Assembly: GCA_017409845.1 (NCBI GenBank)
Contig: JAFQRY010000014.1
Location: 1-64,000, forward strand
Reading direction: 5' to 3'
Source: Clostridia bacterium
GTDB taxonomy: Bacteria; Bacillota; Clostridia; Oscillospirales; Acutalibacteraceae
Length of the DNA stretch: 64,000 nucleotides
Each line of letters begins with the position of its first letter. Position 1 is the stretch's first letter. Below are positions 9,201 through 17,061 of the stretch, piece by piece. Under the pieces are notes generated by a model, which saw nothing but the letters and a program-made list of their open reading frames with translations, searched no databases and was not told the DNA's origin. The translations under genes were made by a program, and so were the position numbers.

Positions 9201-9261
9201 TTGCAAAAAAGCGTTTGATCGGTGACTGCTTTTTTTGCAGGGCGTTTTCGGGCATAGTCAT
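6238..9261 (-). CDS. YfhO-family multi-pass membrane protein
   Basis: 1007 residues. It starts with a membrane segment, then a conserved loop (MDLYHQYGPLFAEFYDRV) and many further hydrophobic helices, the layout of the bacterial YfhO family (GT-C-like). After about residue 500 comes a large soluble extracytoplasmic part, then one C-terminal helix (about 875-895) and a tail of about 100 residues dominated by Glu, Ala and Ser. B. subtilis YfhO takes part in sugar modification of cell-surface polymers; a similar role here is family-based inference. The start at 9261 has GGAGGA seven bases upstream. It is monocistronic, with its own promoter and a shared terminator. Confidence 0.9.
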   Translation of the reverse strand: MTMPENALQKKQSPIKRFFANNSFCWLALICTAGIMMLVYYCYDLIPFGDKTILRMDLYHQYGPLFAEFYDRVTNLKSFLYSWQTGLGAPFLGNFFNYLSSPSAIIMLLLGHENMPEAIAGMILVKASFSAFSFTYYLKRSQERHDYTSAAFGILYAMCGYFIAYYWNVMWIDAMVYFPMVILGIEMIIKHRKPKIYIAFLALTLVSSYYMGYMTCIFSVIYFLIYYFSNYDGGSLHESTPYTLNEKGNKKYTFKNKIKGSMFLRSGFTFAFSSLAAAGLVAFALLPTFFILQNCSATSGTFPSEYRSYFSIFDFLANHIASVDPTIRSSGEDVLPNVYCGIATLMLVPMYFFTKSIPLKEKISNVALLGILFFSFNTNYLNYIWHGFHYPNDLPYRFSFMYSFILLMMAYKTFTRLHEFSGRGILGAGFAVVGSIILIQEIGSKNVEEISILISLVFVVTYCLVFALMKDKKYQQSAVAVLLLCCVIGEIACANTDRYSMDQPKENFVGDYEHFRDLKEQLDEHNGGDDMYRMDLTYNRARMDPAWYGFNGVSTFSSMAYERLSNVQSDLGMYGNYINSYTYHLQTPVYNMMHSMKYVVDNNDSVTVETDYFNELMTVDKFTAYESKYWLPIGFGVNNEMNEWITDITNPFVAQGDWFEYATGVSDVFGMMNIDEIQYYNMDEITSGLDTGDIYFTKTASGEGELTFILKTEETRHCYLYVKSSDFDEISVTANGEEITQAIDEPYILDLGVISPDEEVIVFIKIEDAEYGYIDFYPYYVDDDKLNKGYEILKSRSMNIESFEETSIKGTVKFDKDGTFFTSIPYDTGWSVKVDGIELEDEQITALVDSYLCFELSEGEHTIELSYMPDGLIIGAGVSVFTVIALIAAAIIFRKRKERNVNAPFVYVPPVEPENDENGEPVSVELDIPEDTEEIDSAAEETENAAEDASEGNVSEASAEETPDEETVENAPSQEIIEAVSEEEATEIQNSEEAEAEELPEDKEITE

Positions 9262-9302
9262 AAATTTATCCTCCGAGACTATTTATTTCCATAATTATAT
9301 TA

Positions 9303-9331
9303 ACTATATCATACTATTTTATTTATTTCAA
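9303..9331 (-). promoter_or_regulatory. Promoter of the YfhO-family gene
   Basis: On the minus strand TTGAAA (9326-9331) and TATAGT (9303-9308) are separated by 17 bases, about 40 bases before the start codon. Confidence 0.65.
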
Positions 9332-9333
9332 GT

Positions 9334-9357
9334 GAACAATCTGTAAATACATTGTTC
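9334..9357. promoter_or_regulatory. Inverted repeat between yfhO-like gene and spoIIIAA
   Basis: GAACAAT (9334-9340) and ATTGTTC (9351-9357) form a perfect 7-bp inverted repeat with a 10-base spacer, beside the minus-strand -35. It may be an operator. I could not identify a convincing sigma-E promoter for spoIIIAA nearby. Confidence 0.35.
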
Positions 9358-9402
9358 TATTCAGGGACAAGAATTCATATAAATTAATCAAAGGTGAAAA
9401 TA

Positions 9403-10350
9403 ATGGATAACATAAAGCGATTTGAGCTTGCCGTACGGAATCTGACACCGAAACTGACGGAGGTTTTTATGTCGTTGACGGCAGCTGAAAAAGAGAATAT
9501 CCGTGAAATCAGAATACGCACGGAAAAGCCGGTGACTGTTGTTTGCGGAAATGAAACGAAATTTGTTTCCTGCTCCGGAAAGCTGACAGGAATTTATTCG
9601 GATTTGAATTATAAAACCGACGAAAAAGAAATAACCGAAGTTTTCAGACGCATGTGCAGCTATTCGGTTTACAGCTTTACCGATGCGATTAATAAAGGCT
9701 ACATAACACTTTCGGGAGGACACCGTGCGGGTGTTGCGGGAACAGCTGTGTGTGAAAAAGGAAAAATTACTGCTGTGCGTGATATCTGCTGCATTAATCT
9801 CAGAATTGCAAGAGAAATAAAGGGCGCGGCAGATGAAATGTATAAAAAATTCTTTTGCGGCAAACCCTGCTCCGTTATTATTGCAGGTCCTCCGTCAAGC
9901 GGAAAAACAACCGTTCTTCGTGACCTTGCACGCCAGCTTTCCGGTGCGGAGAGAGGCAGATTGCTCAAAACCTTCGTTTGCGATGAAAGAGGAGAAATCG
10001 CTGCGGCGGTTTCGGGTGTTCCGCAGAATGACCTCGGGCTCAATTGCGATGTTATTACGAATTATCCGAAGGATGAAGGTATTATTATTGCTCTGCGTTC
10101 TTTTTCGCCCGATATAATCATCTGCGATGAAGTTGCTTCCGATTCTGAAGCTTATGCTGTGGAAACGGGTCTTAACAGCGGCGTTGATTTTGTGTTGAGC
10201 ATTCATGCAAAGGATGAAAGAGAGCTTAAAACAAAAAGGATTCTCAGAAGGCTTCTTGCAAGCGGAGCTTTTGAAGGAGTTGTTCTTCTTTCGGGTGAAA
10301 ATGCAGGAGAAATCAAATCAATATACGGGGTGGGTGAACTGCTTGATTAA
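9403..10350 (+). CDS. spoIIIAA: Stage III sporulation protein AA, secretion-type ATPase
   Basis: 315 residues from ATG 9403; AAAGGTGA lies at the right distance, which argues against the in-frame GTG at 9394. It carries Walker A GPPSSGKTT and Walker B IIICDEVAS, and belongs to the type II/IV secretion ATPase relatives. In sporulation it energises the SpoIIIA-SpoIIQ channel linking mother cell and forespore. It is the first gene of a complete eight-gene spoIIIA operon, and the order confirms its identity. Confidence 0.96.
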   Translation: MDNIKRFELAVRNLTPKLTEVFMSLTAAEKENIREIRIRTEKPVTVVCGNETKFVSCSGKLTGIYSDLNYKTDEKEITEVFRRMCSYSVYSFTDAINKGYITLSGGHRAGVAGTAVCEKGKITAVRDICCINLRIAREIKGAADEMYKKFFCGKPCSVIIAGPPSSGKTTVLRDLARQLSGAERGRLLKTFVCDERGEIAAAVSGVPQNDLGLNCDVITNYPKDEGIIIALRSFSPDIIICDEVASDSEAYAVETGLNSGVDFVLSIHAKDERELKTKRILRRLLASGAFEGVVLLSGENAGEIKSIYGVGELLD

Positions 10351-10855
10351 AATCGCCGCAATCATACTGATAGTATCGGGCTGTGTTTTTGCAGGTCGGT
10401 ATATATCTGCATTTCAGGATAAAAAAGCCGACATTCTTGAAGAAACAGCAATGATGATAAGCTTTATGCAGACCCGCCTGCGTTACGATTGCCTTCCGCT
10501 TCTGTCTTTGCTGAGAGCAACGCAGGAAAGCGGCAAAGCAGGCAGTCTGAAATTCGTTTCGATCTGTATCGAAAAAAGCGAAAACGGAATGCCGTTTCCT
10601 TCTGCGTGGCGTGAAAGCGTTGAAAATGATGCGGAACTGCGTCGTTATATACGCAATGCCTCCGCTTATCTTATCCGCTTCGGTAATGACCTCGGAACAA
10701 CAGATCTTGAAGGTCAGCTTTCGTGCTGCGAATATTACGAAACGGTTTTTCGCAATGAGCTGAGCGACAGGAAAGAACACAACAAAAAATATTCAAAGCT
10801 TTATCCGACGCTCGGCGCAATGCTCGGAATATGGGCGGCAATATTGATAATTTGA
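10334..10855 (+). CDS. spoIIIAB: Stage III sporulation protein AB
   Basis: About 173 residues if GTG 10334 is the start; it overlaps the end of spoIIIAA by 17 bases. TTG at 10343 is an alternative. An N-terminal membrane helix (IKIAAIILIVSGCVFAG) is followed by helices and a C-terminal hydrophobic segment (YPTLGAMLGIWAAILII), the layout of type II secretion F-like proteins to which SpoIIIAB is related. A longer open frame into spoIIIAA is judged spurious, because the family normally begins at the first membrane helix and is about this length. Confidence 0.92.
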   Translation: MNCLIKIAAIILIVSGCVFAGRYISAFQDKKADILEETAMMISFMQTRLRYDCLPLLSLLRATQESGKAGSLKFVSICIEKSENGMPFPSAWRESVENDAELRRYIRNASAYLIRFGNDLGTTDLEGQLSCCEYYETVFRNELSDRKEHNKKYSKLYPTLGAMLGIWAAILII

Positions 10856-10865
10856 GGTATTTACC

Positions 10866-11060
10866 ATGGATATAACCGTTGTAATAAAAATAGCGGCGGT
10901 CGGAATAATCGTTGCAATTTTAAATTCGATTCTCGTGCGTTCCGGGCGTGACGACTATGCTCTGATAACGATTCTTGCAGGCATTGTTGCGGTTCTTATG
11001 ATGCTTCTTCCGCAGTTTGCGGGTCTGCTTGATTCTGTTAAATCCATGCTTGATTTCTGA
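10866..11060 (+). CDS. spoIIIAC: Stage III sporulation protein AC
   Basis: 64 residues with two hydrophobic helices, the size and topology of SpoIIIAC, a small mother-cell membrane component of the channel complex. It begins ten bases after spoIIIAB and is followed immediately by spoIIIAD, with one base between stop and start. Confidence 0.95.
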   Translation: MDITVVIKIAAVGIIVAILNSILVRSGRDDYALITILAGIVAVLMMLLPQFAGLLDSVKSMLDF

Positions 11061-11061
11061 T

Positions 11062-11451
11062 ATGGAGATAATCAGAACAGCGTTTGCGGCTATCATAACC
11101 GCCTTGCTTTACACGCTTTTAAGGCAGATAAAACCCGAAATTGCTTCACTCATTCTCATCGGAGGCGTTTCGGTTATTGTTATAATGCTTGCGGAAAGCT
11201 TAACGGAGTTTTCGGGTGATGCAGCAGGAATGCTCAGCCTGGCAGGCATAGAAAAAGAAAATATCACGGCTTTGTTGAAGGCTCTCGGAATATGCATCTC
11301 GGCTCAGTTTGCCGCGAATATCTGCTATGATAATTCTTGCTCGTCACTTGCTGCTGCGGTTGAGCTTGCGGGAAAGGTTGGTGCCCTGAGCGTTGCTATG
11401 CCCATGCTCAAAGCCGTTGCGAATCTTGCAATAGGATTGTTGAATGTATGA
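11062..11451 (+). CDS. spoIIIAD: Stage III sporulation protein AD
   Basis: 129 residues from ATG 11062, the usual SpoIIIAD length. The longer frame from 11017 overlaps spoIIIAC and is not used. It has several membrane helices and resembles SpoIIIAC in its N-terminal part. Its stop overlaps the start of spoIIIAE in an ATGA arrangement, so the two are translationally coupled. Confidence 0.94.
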   Translation: MEIIRTAFAAIITALLYTLLRQIKPEIASLILIGGVSVIVIMLAESLTEFSGDAAGMLSLAGIEKENITALLKALGICISAQFAANICYDNSCSSLAAAVELAGKVGALSVAMPMLKAVANLAIGLLNV

Positions 11452-12569
11452 AAAAAATAATGATGACTGTAATACTCCTGTTTCTGTTTGCCGTTCCGTC
11501 ATTTGCGGTGAATATTGATGAATATTATGAAGACGGTCTTGAAGCAAGCGGAGCAAAAGAGCTTTCGGAATATCTCAGCGAGGATTCAGAAAAATATCTC
11601 GGAATGCTCGGTGTTGAAGATATGGAGCTTGAAAGAATTCTCAATCTTTCTCCGCATTCCGTGTTTGAAATAATAACGGAAATGCTGAAAAACGGTTTCA
11701 AAGCACCTCTTAAAGGCTTTATGACAGCTTCGGGTACGGTTCTTCTTGTCAGTGCTTGCTCTGCCTTCTTTCCCGATGATGAAAAAAGCAGGATTATTCT
11801 GAATCTCGTGTGCGGATGCATTCTTGTGACGGGAACTTTTATTTCGGCCGGGGATGCGATAGGTGCTGCGGCAACCGCACTTGAATGCTGCGTTGCCTTT
11901 GAAAAAGCTCTGATTCCCGTGCTTGCAGGTGTTGTTACCGCAAGCGGAAGTCCTGCCGCGGCTTTGTCATACAGAGGAGCTGCGTTTGCGGCTGCAGAAT
12001 TCATTTCATCCTTTTCAAAGAATTTTGCTTTGCCGCTTGTCGGCATTTCAGGTGCTATGGGAATAACGGGTGCGATGCTGCCGACTCTCAGGCTATCTGC
12101 AATAAGTGAAGTGATAAGAAAAACAATGACAACCGTACTTGCATCTGCCGCAAGTCTGTTCAGCGGATTTCTTGCTTTGAAAAACATGGTTTCATCAGCG
12201 GCGGACGGGCTTGTTACAAAAGGGGTAAAGCTTGCATCGGGTGCATTTATACCCGTTGTCGGCGGCACTCTCGGCGAACTGTATACTTCCGTTATCGGCT
12301 CCTTCGGTCTGATAAAAAACACAATCGGAATTTATGCCGTGGCAGCATTTTTTGTTATCTGTGTTCCCGTTATAATAAATCTTGCTCTCTGGATTTTTTC
12401 TTTGAGGGCCGCCTGTGTGCTCAGCGAGCTTCTTGACTGCCGTGTATGCTCAGAGATACTCAGAAATACCTCGTTTGTATTTTCGATGATAAATACCGTT
12501 CTTGTTTTATGCATGGCGGTTTTTGTGGTTTCAACGGGGCTTATCATCATGCTTAAGGCAGGGGATTAG
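11448..12569 (+). CDS. spoIIIAE: Stage III sporulation protein AE
   Basis: 373 residues with a cleavable-looking N-terminal signal (MKKIMMTVILLFLFAVPSFA) and several membrane segments from about residue 95 onward. SpoIIIAE is the large polytopic mother-cell protein of the SpoIIIA complex. Length, topology and position all match. Confidence 0.95.
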   Translation: MKKIMMTVILLFLFAVPSFAVNIDEYYEDGLEASGAKELSEYLSEDSEKYLGMLGVEDMELERILNLSPHSVFEIITEMLKNGFKAPLKGFMTASGTVLLVSACSAFFPDDEKSRIILNLVCGCILVTGTFISAGDAIGAAATALECCVAFEKALIPVLAGVVTASGSPAAALSYRGAAFAAAEFISSFSKNFALPLVGISGAMGITGAMLPTLRLSAISEVIRKTMTTVLASAASLFSGFLALKNMVSSAADGLVTKGVKLASGAFIPVVGGTLGELYTSVIGSFGLIKNTIGIYAVAAFFVICVPVIINLALWIFSLRAACVLSELLDCRVCSEILRNTSFVFSMINTVLVLCMAVFVVSTGLIIMLKAGD

Positions 12570-12572
12570 AGC

Positions 12573-13037
12573 TTGGATGCATTAAGAGAATGGGCACTGT
12601 GCGTGATTATTGCCGCAGTTGCAGGCACCGTTGTGTGTGTGCTGTCTCCGAGGGGAACGGCAGATAAAGCGGTACGCACGGTTATAGGAATTTTTGTTGT
12701 TTCAACAATATGCGTGCCGCTGCAGAATCTGAGCACGGATGAAATATCAATTCCGGTATTTGCGGAATCTTTCGGAAGTGAAGATGATTATATAGAAACG
12801 GAAGAATACATGATTTCTGTGTTCAAATCGGAAATCGAGAACGAAATCATGCTTGCCGCAGCTCAATACGGAGCGGATATCAAATCAATCGGAATTGATG
12901 TGTCGCTGAACAGCGAATGCATAATCATACATAAAATAGAAATATTTATACATGAAGCTGATGAAAGAAAAGAGGCGGGATTTTTTGAGGCAGTCCAAAA
13001 AAGGCTTGGTGCCCCCGTAACTCTGACCAAAGAATAA
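12573..13037 (+). CDS. spoIIIAF: Stage III sporulation protein AF
   Basis: 154 residues. The start is TTG at 12573; the nearby ATG at 12577 is out of frame. Two N-terminal membrane helices are followed by a soluble domain of about 90 residues facing the intermembrane space, related to the ring-building fold of SpoIIIAG and SpoIIIAH. It lies in the conserved position between AE and AG. Confidence 0.9.
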   Translation: MDALREWALCVIIAAVAGTVVCVLSPRGTADKAVRTVIGIFVVSTICVPLQNLSTDEISIPVFAESFGSEDDYIETEEYMISVFKSEIENEIMLAAAQYGADIKSIGIDVSLNSECIIIHKIEIFIHEADERKEAGFFEAVQKRLGAPVTLTKE

Positions 13038-13053
13038 GGAACGGTATACTTCT

Positions 13054-13614
13054 TTGAAAAACATAACGGAAAAGCTCGGAAAGCTGTTAAATAAAATATC
13101 CGAAGGCACACATCTTGATAAAAAGATGCTTGTTGCGGTTTTGCTGCTGGTGACGGGTGCGGCAGCACTTGTTTTCAGTGAAACGGCAGAAAGCCGGAAG
13201 GCTGCGGTCACAGAGGCTGCGGTAACCGAAAAAAACGGAACGGATGAATATGTTGATGACCTTGAAAACCGCCTCACTTCAATGATTTCCATGATTGAGG
13301 GAGCGGGGGAAACGAGGGTTATGATTACTCTTGAGAGCGGAAGCGAGGAGATCTATCTTCACGATTATGATTACGGAGAAAACAATGACCCAGGCGGAAA
13401 AAACAGTCTTGAAAGGAAGGATGAATATGTTATTATTGACGGTGGATCCGGCGAAGAAGGAATAGTGGTCAGAGTTGCGGAGCCGAAAATAAGAGGAGTT
13501 GCGGTTGTGTGCAAGGGTGCAGATTCCGAAACCGTCAGAAGCCGTATTGTTGAAACCGTAACGGCTCTTCTTGATATCAGCAGCGCAAGGGTAAGCGTTG
13601 CAAAAATGAGTTAA
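13054..13614 (+). CDS. spoIIIAG: Stage III sporulation protein AG
   Basis: 186 residues from TTG 13054, with AAGGA rather far upstream. One N-terminal transmembrane helix (LVAVLLLVTGAAALVF) precedes an extracytoplasmic ring-building domain. The region about residues 75-160 contains the beta-rich insertion, with GSEEIYLHDYDYGENN and a VVRVAEPKIRGVAVV segment, typical of SpoIIIAG. The protein forms a large oligomeric ring in the intermembrane channel. Confidence 0.93.
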   Translation: MKNITEKLGKLLNKISEGTHLDKKMLVAVLLLVTGAAALVFSETAESRKAAVTEAAVTEKNGTDEYVDDLENRLTSMISMIEGAGETRVMITLESGSEEIYLHDYDYGENNDPGGKNSLERKDEYVIIDGGSGEEGIVVRVAEPKIRGVAVVCKGADSETVRSRIVETVTALLDISSARVSVAKMS

Positions 13615-13651
13615 AATATGAATAAAAATACATACACACGGAGGAAACGAC

Positions 13652-14230
13652 ATGATTATCAGAAAAAGACAGCTTTTGCTTGCAACTCTCATTATTGCAC
13701 TTGCAGCGGCGGTGTTTGTCAATTGGTATTACACCAGACCCGATGTGGAGTCTGCAGGTGCGGAAACTTCGGAAGCCACGACCGTTCCGACTGCCGTTGA
13801 AGGAGCGAATCTCGGCGATGCCCGCTATGTTATTTCGGGCGATGCAACTCTTGAGGATGCTCCTGCTCAGGCAAAAGCAAATGAATATTTTGCAGGTGCA
13901 AAGCTGCGCCGTCAGACCGCCCATGACGAGGCTGCCGAAGCTCTCAATGATGTTATAAAAGACGGTGCAGCCTCTGATTCCGTAGTAAAGCAGGCGGAAG
14001 AAATGCTTGAGGAGCTTGCAAACTCAATTTCTCTTGAAAGTGATATTGAAAATCTTATTTCCGCAAAGGTCGGCTGTGAAAATCTTGTTATCCTTAACAG
14101 AGGAAATGCCGAGATTATCGTGGAGAACGGCTCTCTTGATGATGTAGCAATTGTCAAAATCAAAGAGATTGCCGTGAAGCAGACCGGATATCCCGTTGAG
14201 AACATTTCCATAACGGAAATGGAATATTAA
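13652..14230 (+). CDS. spoIIIAH: Stage III sporulation protein AH
   Basis: 192 residues, with GGAGG before the ATG. A single N-terminal membrane helix ending in VFVNWYYTRP (typical of SpoIIIAH) is followed by a linker and a C-terminal ring-building domain (about 100-192). In Bacillus this domain binds SpoIIQ across the intermembrane space. No SpoIIQ gene is seen in this window. It is the last gene of the operon; the next gene has its own promoter. Confidence 0.95.
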   Translation: MIIRKRQLLLATLIIALAAAVFVNWYYTRPDVESAGAETSEATTVPTAVEGANLGDARYVISGDATLEDAPAQAKANEYFAGAKLRRQTAHDEAAEALNDVIKDGAASDSVVKQAEEMLEELANSISLESDIENLISAKVGCENLVILNRGNAEIIVENGSLDDVAIVKIKEIAVKQTGYPVENISITEMEY

Positions 14231-14251
14231 TAAATATTTTATAAATAAGTG

Positions 14252-14280
14252 TTGTATATTTATAAAATAAGTGGTATAAT
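14252..14280 (+). promoter_or_regulatory. Sigma-A promoter of the nusB-recN operon
   Basis: TTGTAT (14252-14257) and TATAAT (14275-14280) are 17 bases apart. The next gene without a close upstream neighbour is nusB, so this promoter probably drives the whole run to 25164. Confidence 0.8.
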
Positions 14281-14290
14281 TCGGGTATCA

Positions 14291-14305
14291 AAGGGCTGAG
14301 CCCTT
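14291..14305. repeat. Short palindrome AAGGGC-TGA-GCCCTT
   Basis: A 6-bp perfect stem with a 3-base loop lies between the nusB promoter and its ribosome site, so it would be in the mRNA leader. The same stem with a different loop occurs at 31932-31946. Confidence 0.5.
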
Positions 14306-14321
14306 CCCGGAGGGAATTATT

Positions 14322-14720
14322 TTGACAAGAAGTGAAGAAAGAGAGCAGGCTTTTATCCTGATTTTTGAAAAGGCATTCAATGCCGAAACAGAGATAGCCG
14401 AGCTTTATGATTTTGCAATCGAAAACGAAGTTATATCCGGAAGCGATTTCGTTAAGTCGCTTCTTTCGACAACATGGGAAAATGTTGAAAACATTGACTC
14501 TGTTATCGAAAAATATTGTGTCGGCTGGAAAATCGGCCGTATTTCAAAGGTGGCTCTTGCCGTGCTCAGACTTGCAGTGTGCGAAATGCTTTATTTCGAC
14601 GATATTCCTGCAGGCGTTTCCATCAATGAAGCTGTTGAGCTTTGCAAGAAATACGCATCAAAAGAAGATTCCGCATTTGTTAACGGTCTTCTCGGCTCTG
14701 CCGCAAAGGATTTAAAATAA
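14322..14720 (+). CDS. nusB: Transcription antitermination factor NusB
   Basis: 132 residues from TTG 14322; GGAGGG lies seven bases upstream. The all-helical NusB fold is recognisable by the C-terminal block VLRLAVCEMLYFDDIPAGVSINEAVELCKKYA and FVNGLLG. With NusE (S10) it binds boxA RNA and supports rRNA antitermination. It is the first gene of the housekeeping operon, and its stop shares a base with the next start. Confidence 0.96.
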   Translation: MTRSEEREQAFILIFEKAFNAETEIAELYDFAIENEVISGSDFVKSLLSTTWENVENIDSVIEKYCVGWKIGRISKVALAVLRLAVCEMLYFDDIPAGVSINEAVELCKKYASKEDSAFVNGLLGSAAKDLK

Positions 14721-15661
14721 TGCGTACTCTCGGAATAGATACCAGTAACTACACAACCTCTGTCTGCATCCATGACAGCGAAAACGGTATTATGCTTCAG
14801 AAGAAGCTCCTTCTCCCGGTTAAAGAGGGAGAAAAGGGGCTTCGTCAGAGTGATGCCGTTTTTCATCATACCTCAAGGCTTTATCCGCTTATGAAGGAAG
14901 CTTTTGATGAATTCGGCGGAGAAATTGATGCGATAGGTGTTTCCGAAAAGCCGAGGGATGCCGAGGGCTCATATATGCCTTGTTTCCTTGTCGGTGTCAA
15001 TGCTGCCAACTGTATCGGTGCAGCTGCGGGAAAGCCTGTTTACGTTTTTTCACATCAGTCGGGGCATATAGCCGCAGCACTTTATTCATGCGGTAAAACA
15101 GAATTGATGAAAGAAAAATTCATTGCCTTTCATGTGTCGGGCGGAACGAGCGAAATGCTGCTCGTTACACCTGACGATGAAAGGACTTTCTGCATTAAGA
15201 TAATCGGCGAAACGCTTGACCTTAACTGCGGACAAGCGGTTGACCGCTGCGGAGTTATGATGGGGCTACGCTTTCCGTGCGGAAAAGAGCTTGAAAGGCT
15301 TGCACTTGAAAGCACCGAAAAATATAATCCCAAGGTCTGTGTAAAAGGCGGCAACTGCAGTCTTTCGGGCCTTGAAAATCAATGCAGAAAGATGCTCGAC
15401 AGCGGAGAAAAACATGAGAATGTTGCAAGATACTGCCTTGATTTTATCTGCAAAACTCTTGAAAAAATGACTGAATATGCAATCTCGGAATACGGAAATC
15501 TGCCTCTTGTTTTTGCGGGCGGGGTTATGTCGAATTCAATTATAAGAGAAAAAATTCAGAAAAAATTCGGTGCAAGCTTTGCCGAACCCGATTTTTCATG
15601 TGATAATGCGGCCGGCATTGCTTTCCTTGCTTCCGTGAAGGGAGTGACTTCCGATGAGTAA
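14720..15661 (+). CDS. TsaD/Kae1-like protein (divergent paralog)
   Basis: 313 residues with the ASKHA fold of the TsaD family. The metal-binding HxxxH motif is present (His112 and His116 in FSHQSGHIAAA), as are VSGGTSEML and FAGGVMSN. The N-terminus reads GIDTSNYTTS, whereas genuine TsaD has GIETSCDET, and it is slightly short. It is therefore more likely a paralog than the essential tRNA t6A enzyme; I would expect a canonical tsaD elsewhere. Its place between nusB and xseA is seen in other clostridia, as far as I recall. The function of the paralog is unknown. Confidence 0.75.
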   Translation: MRTLGIDTSNYTTSVCIHDSENGIMLQKKLLLPVKEGEKGLRQSDAVFHHTSRLYPLMKEAFDEFGGEIDAIGVSEKPRDAEGSYMPCFLVGVNAANCIGAAAGKPVYVFSHQSGHIAAALYSCGKTELMKEKFIAFHVSGGTSEMLLVTPDDERTFCIKIIGETLDLNCGQAVDRCGVMMGLRFPCGKELERLALESTEKYNPKVCVKGGNCSLSGLENQCRKMLDSGEKHENVARYCLDFICKTLEKMTEYAISEYGNLPLVFAGGVMSNSIIREKIQKKFGASFAEPDFSCDNAAGIAFLASVKGVTSDE

Positions 15662-16862
15662 CGGCGTTGTTCTGAGTGTAAGTCAGCTCAACAGATATGT
15701 AAAGTCAATAATCGAGCAGGATATGAATTTACAGACCGTTTTTGTTGAAGGTGAGATATCGAATTTCACCAATCACTATAAAACCGGTCACTACTATATG
15801 ACAATCAAGGACGAGTCATCGTCAATCAAGGCGGTAATGTTCAGGACTGCAAACATGCGTCTCAAATTCATGCCCGAAAATTCCATGAAGGTTATCATCA
15901 GAGGCAGGGTGTCCGTGTTTGAAAGAGACGGTCAGTATCAGCTTTATATTGATGATATGCAGCCCGACGGCACGGGTGCACTCAGCCTTGCTTTTGAACA
16001 GCTTAAAGCAAAGCTTGCAAAAGAGGGGCTTTTTGATGCCGAAAAGAAAAAACGGTTACCTGCATATCCGATGAGAGTGGGCGTTGTGACATCTCCGACG
16101 GGTGCGGCGATAAGAGATATAATCAATGTTATTTCACGCCGTTTTCCTCTTGCGGAGCTTATCCTTTGTCCCGTCGCGGTGCAGGGCGATTATGCGGCAC
16201 CGCAGATAAAAGAGGCAATCGAGCTTTTTAACAGCAAAAAGGCTGCGGATGTGCTTATTGTCGGCAGAGGCGGCGGCTCTGTTGAGGAGCTGTGGGCATT
16301 CAATGAGGAAATTGTGGCAAGGGCGGTTGCGGCAAGCGAAATTCCCGTTATTTCAGCCGTCGGTCACGAAACGGATTTCACAATCTGTGATTTTGCGGCG
16401 GATCTGAGAGCACCAACCCCATCTGCGGCAGCTGAGCTTGCCGTGCCTGATACCATTCAGCAGAAGGAAATGCTTCTTTCCGCTTTCAGAAGAATGGATT
16501 CCGCTGTTTCTGACAGAATAGCAGGTCAGCTTGCAAAACTTGAACTCAAAAAATCGGCTCTTGAAAGAATGAGCCCGAAGAATTATATAGATAGTCTTTG
16601 CGTCAGATGCGACAGAGCGGTTATGGCAATGGATTCTGCCGTAAAGCATGAAATTGCTGTTAAACAAAAGGATTTTTCTTCTCTGTGTGCAAAGCTTGAT
16701 GCAATGAGTCCTCTTAAAATACTTGCAAGAGGCTACGGCGTTGCGAGCAAAGAGGGCAGAATTATTTCCGACATCCGCTCCGTCAGCAAGGGCGACAAGA
16801 TTAATGTTATGCTCAGCGGCGGCGAAATCGGATGCGAAGTTACGGAAGTGAAGGTTAATTGA
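15654..16862 (+). CDS. xseA: Exodeoxyribonuclease VII large subunit
   Basis: 402 residues. The N-terminal OB-fold (VFVEGEISNFTNHYKTGHYY) is followed by the catalytic domain with VGVVTSPTGAAIRDI, VGRGGGSVEELWAFNEE and SAVGHETDFTICDF, then a coiled-coil that recruits small subunits. With XseB it degrades single-stranded DNA from both ends. It overlaps the previous gene by 8 bases and is followed directly by xseB. Confidence 0.97.
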   Translation: MSNGVVLSVSQLNRYVKSIIEQDMNLQTVFVEGEISNFTNHYKTGHYYMTIKDESSSIKAVMFRTANMRLKFMPENSMKVIIRGRVSVFERDGQYQLYIDDMQPDGTGALSLAFEQLKAKLAKEGLFDAEKKKRLPAYPMRVGVVTSPTGAAIRDIINVISRRFPLAELILCPVAVQGDYAAPQIKEAIELFNSKKAADVLIVGRGGGSVEELWAFNEEIVARAVAASEIPVISAVGHETDFTICDFAADLRAPTPSAAAELAVPDTIQQKEMLLSAFRRMDSAVSDRIAGQLAKLELKKSALERMSPKNYIDSLCVRCDRAVMAMDSAVKHEIAVKQKDFSSLCAKLDAMSPLKILARGYGVASKEGRIISDIRSVSKGDKINVMLSGGEIGCEVTEVKVN

Positions 16863-16863
16863 T

Positions 16864-17061
16864 ATGCAGAATATGAATTACGAAAAAGCTATTGAAAGAC
16901 TCGAAGAAATTGTGGACAAGCTTGAAAACGGGAATCTTTCACTTGAAGATATGATGAAGCTTTACGAAGAAGGCACCGTGCTTGCCGCAAAATGCTCTGA
17001 GAGGCTTGAGAATGCTCAGCTTAAGATTACCGAGCTTTCTGCAGGAAAGGGCGATAACTGA
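16864..17061 (+). CDS. xseB: Exodeoxyribonuclease VII small subunit
   Basis: 65 residues, starting MQNMNYEKAIERLEEIVDKL. The sequence LENGNLSLEDMMKLYEEG is the family signature. Small subunits coat the coiled-coil of XseA. The stop and the ispA start share a base (17061). Confidence 0.97.
   Translation: MQNMNYEKAIERLEEIVDKLENGNLSLEDMMKLYEEGTVLAAKCSERLENAQLKITELSAGKGDN

Noticed and set aside
9358-9402. Sigma-E promoter for spoIIIAA (CATATAAA at 9376)
   Set aside because: The -10 resemblance is weak, no matching -35 is present at the right distance, and the leader would be very short.
11525-12322. Long minus-strand open frame of 265 codons
   Set aside because: It is antisense to spoIIIAE, has low-complexity Ser/Ala-rich composition typical of a shadow frame, and has no ribosome site or family match.
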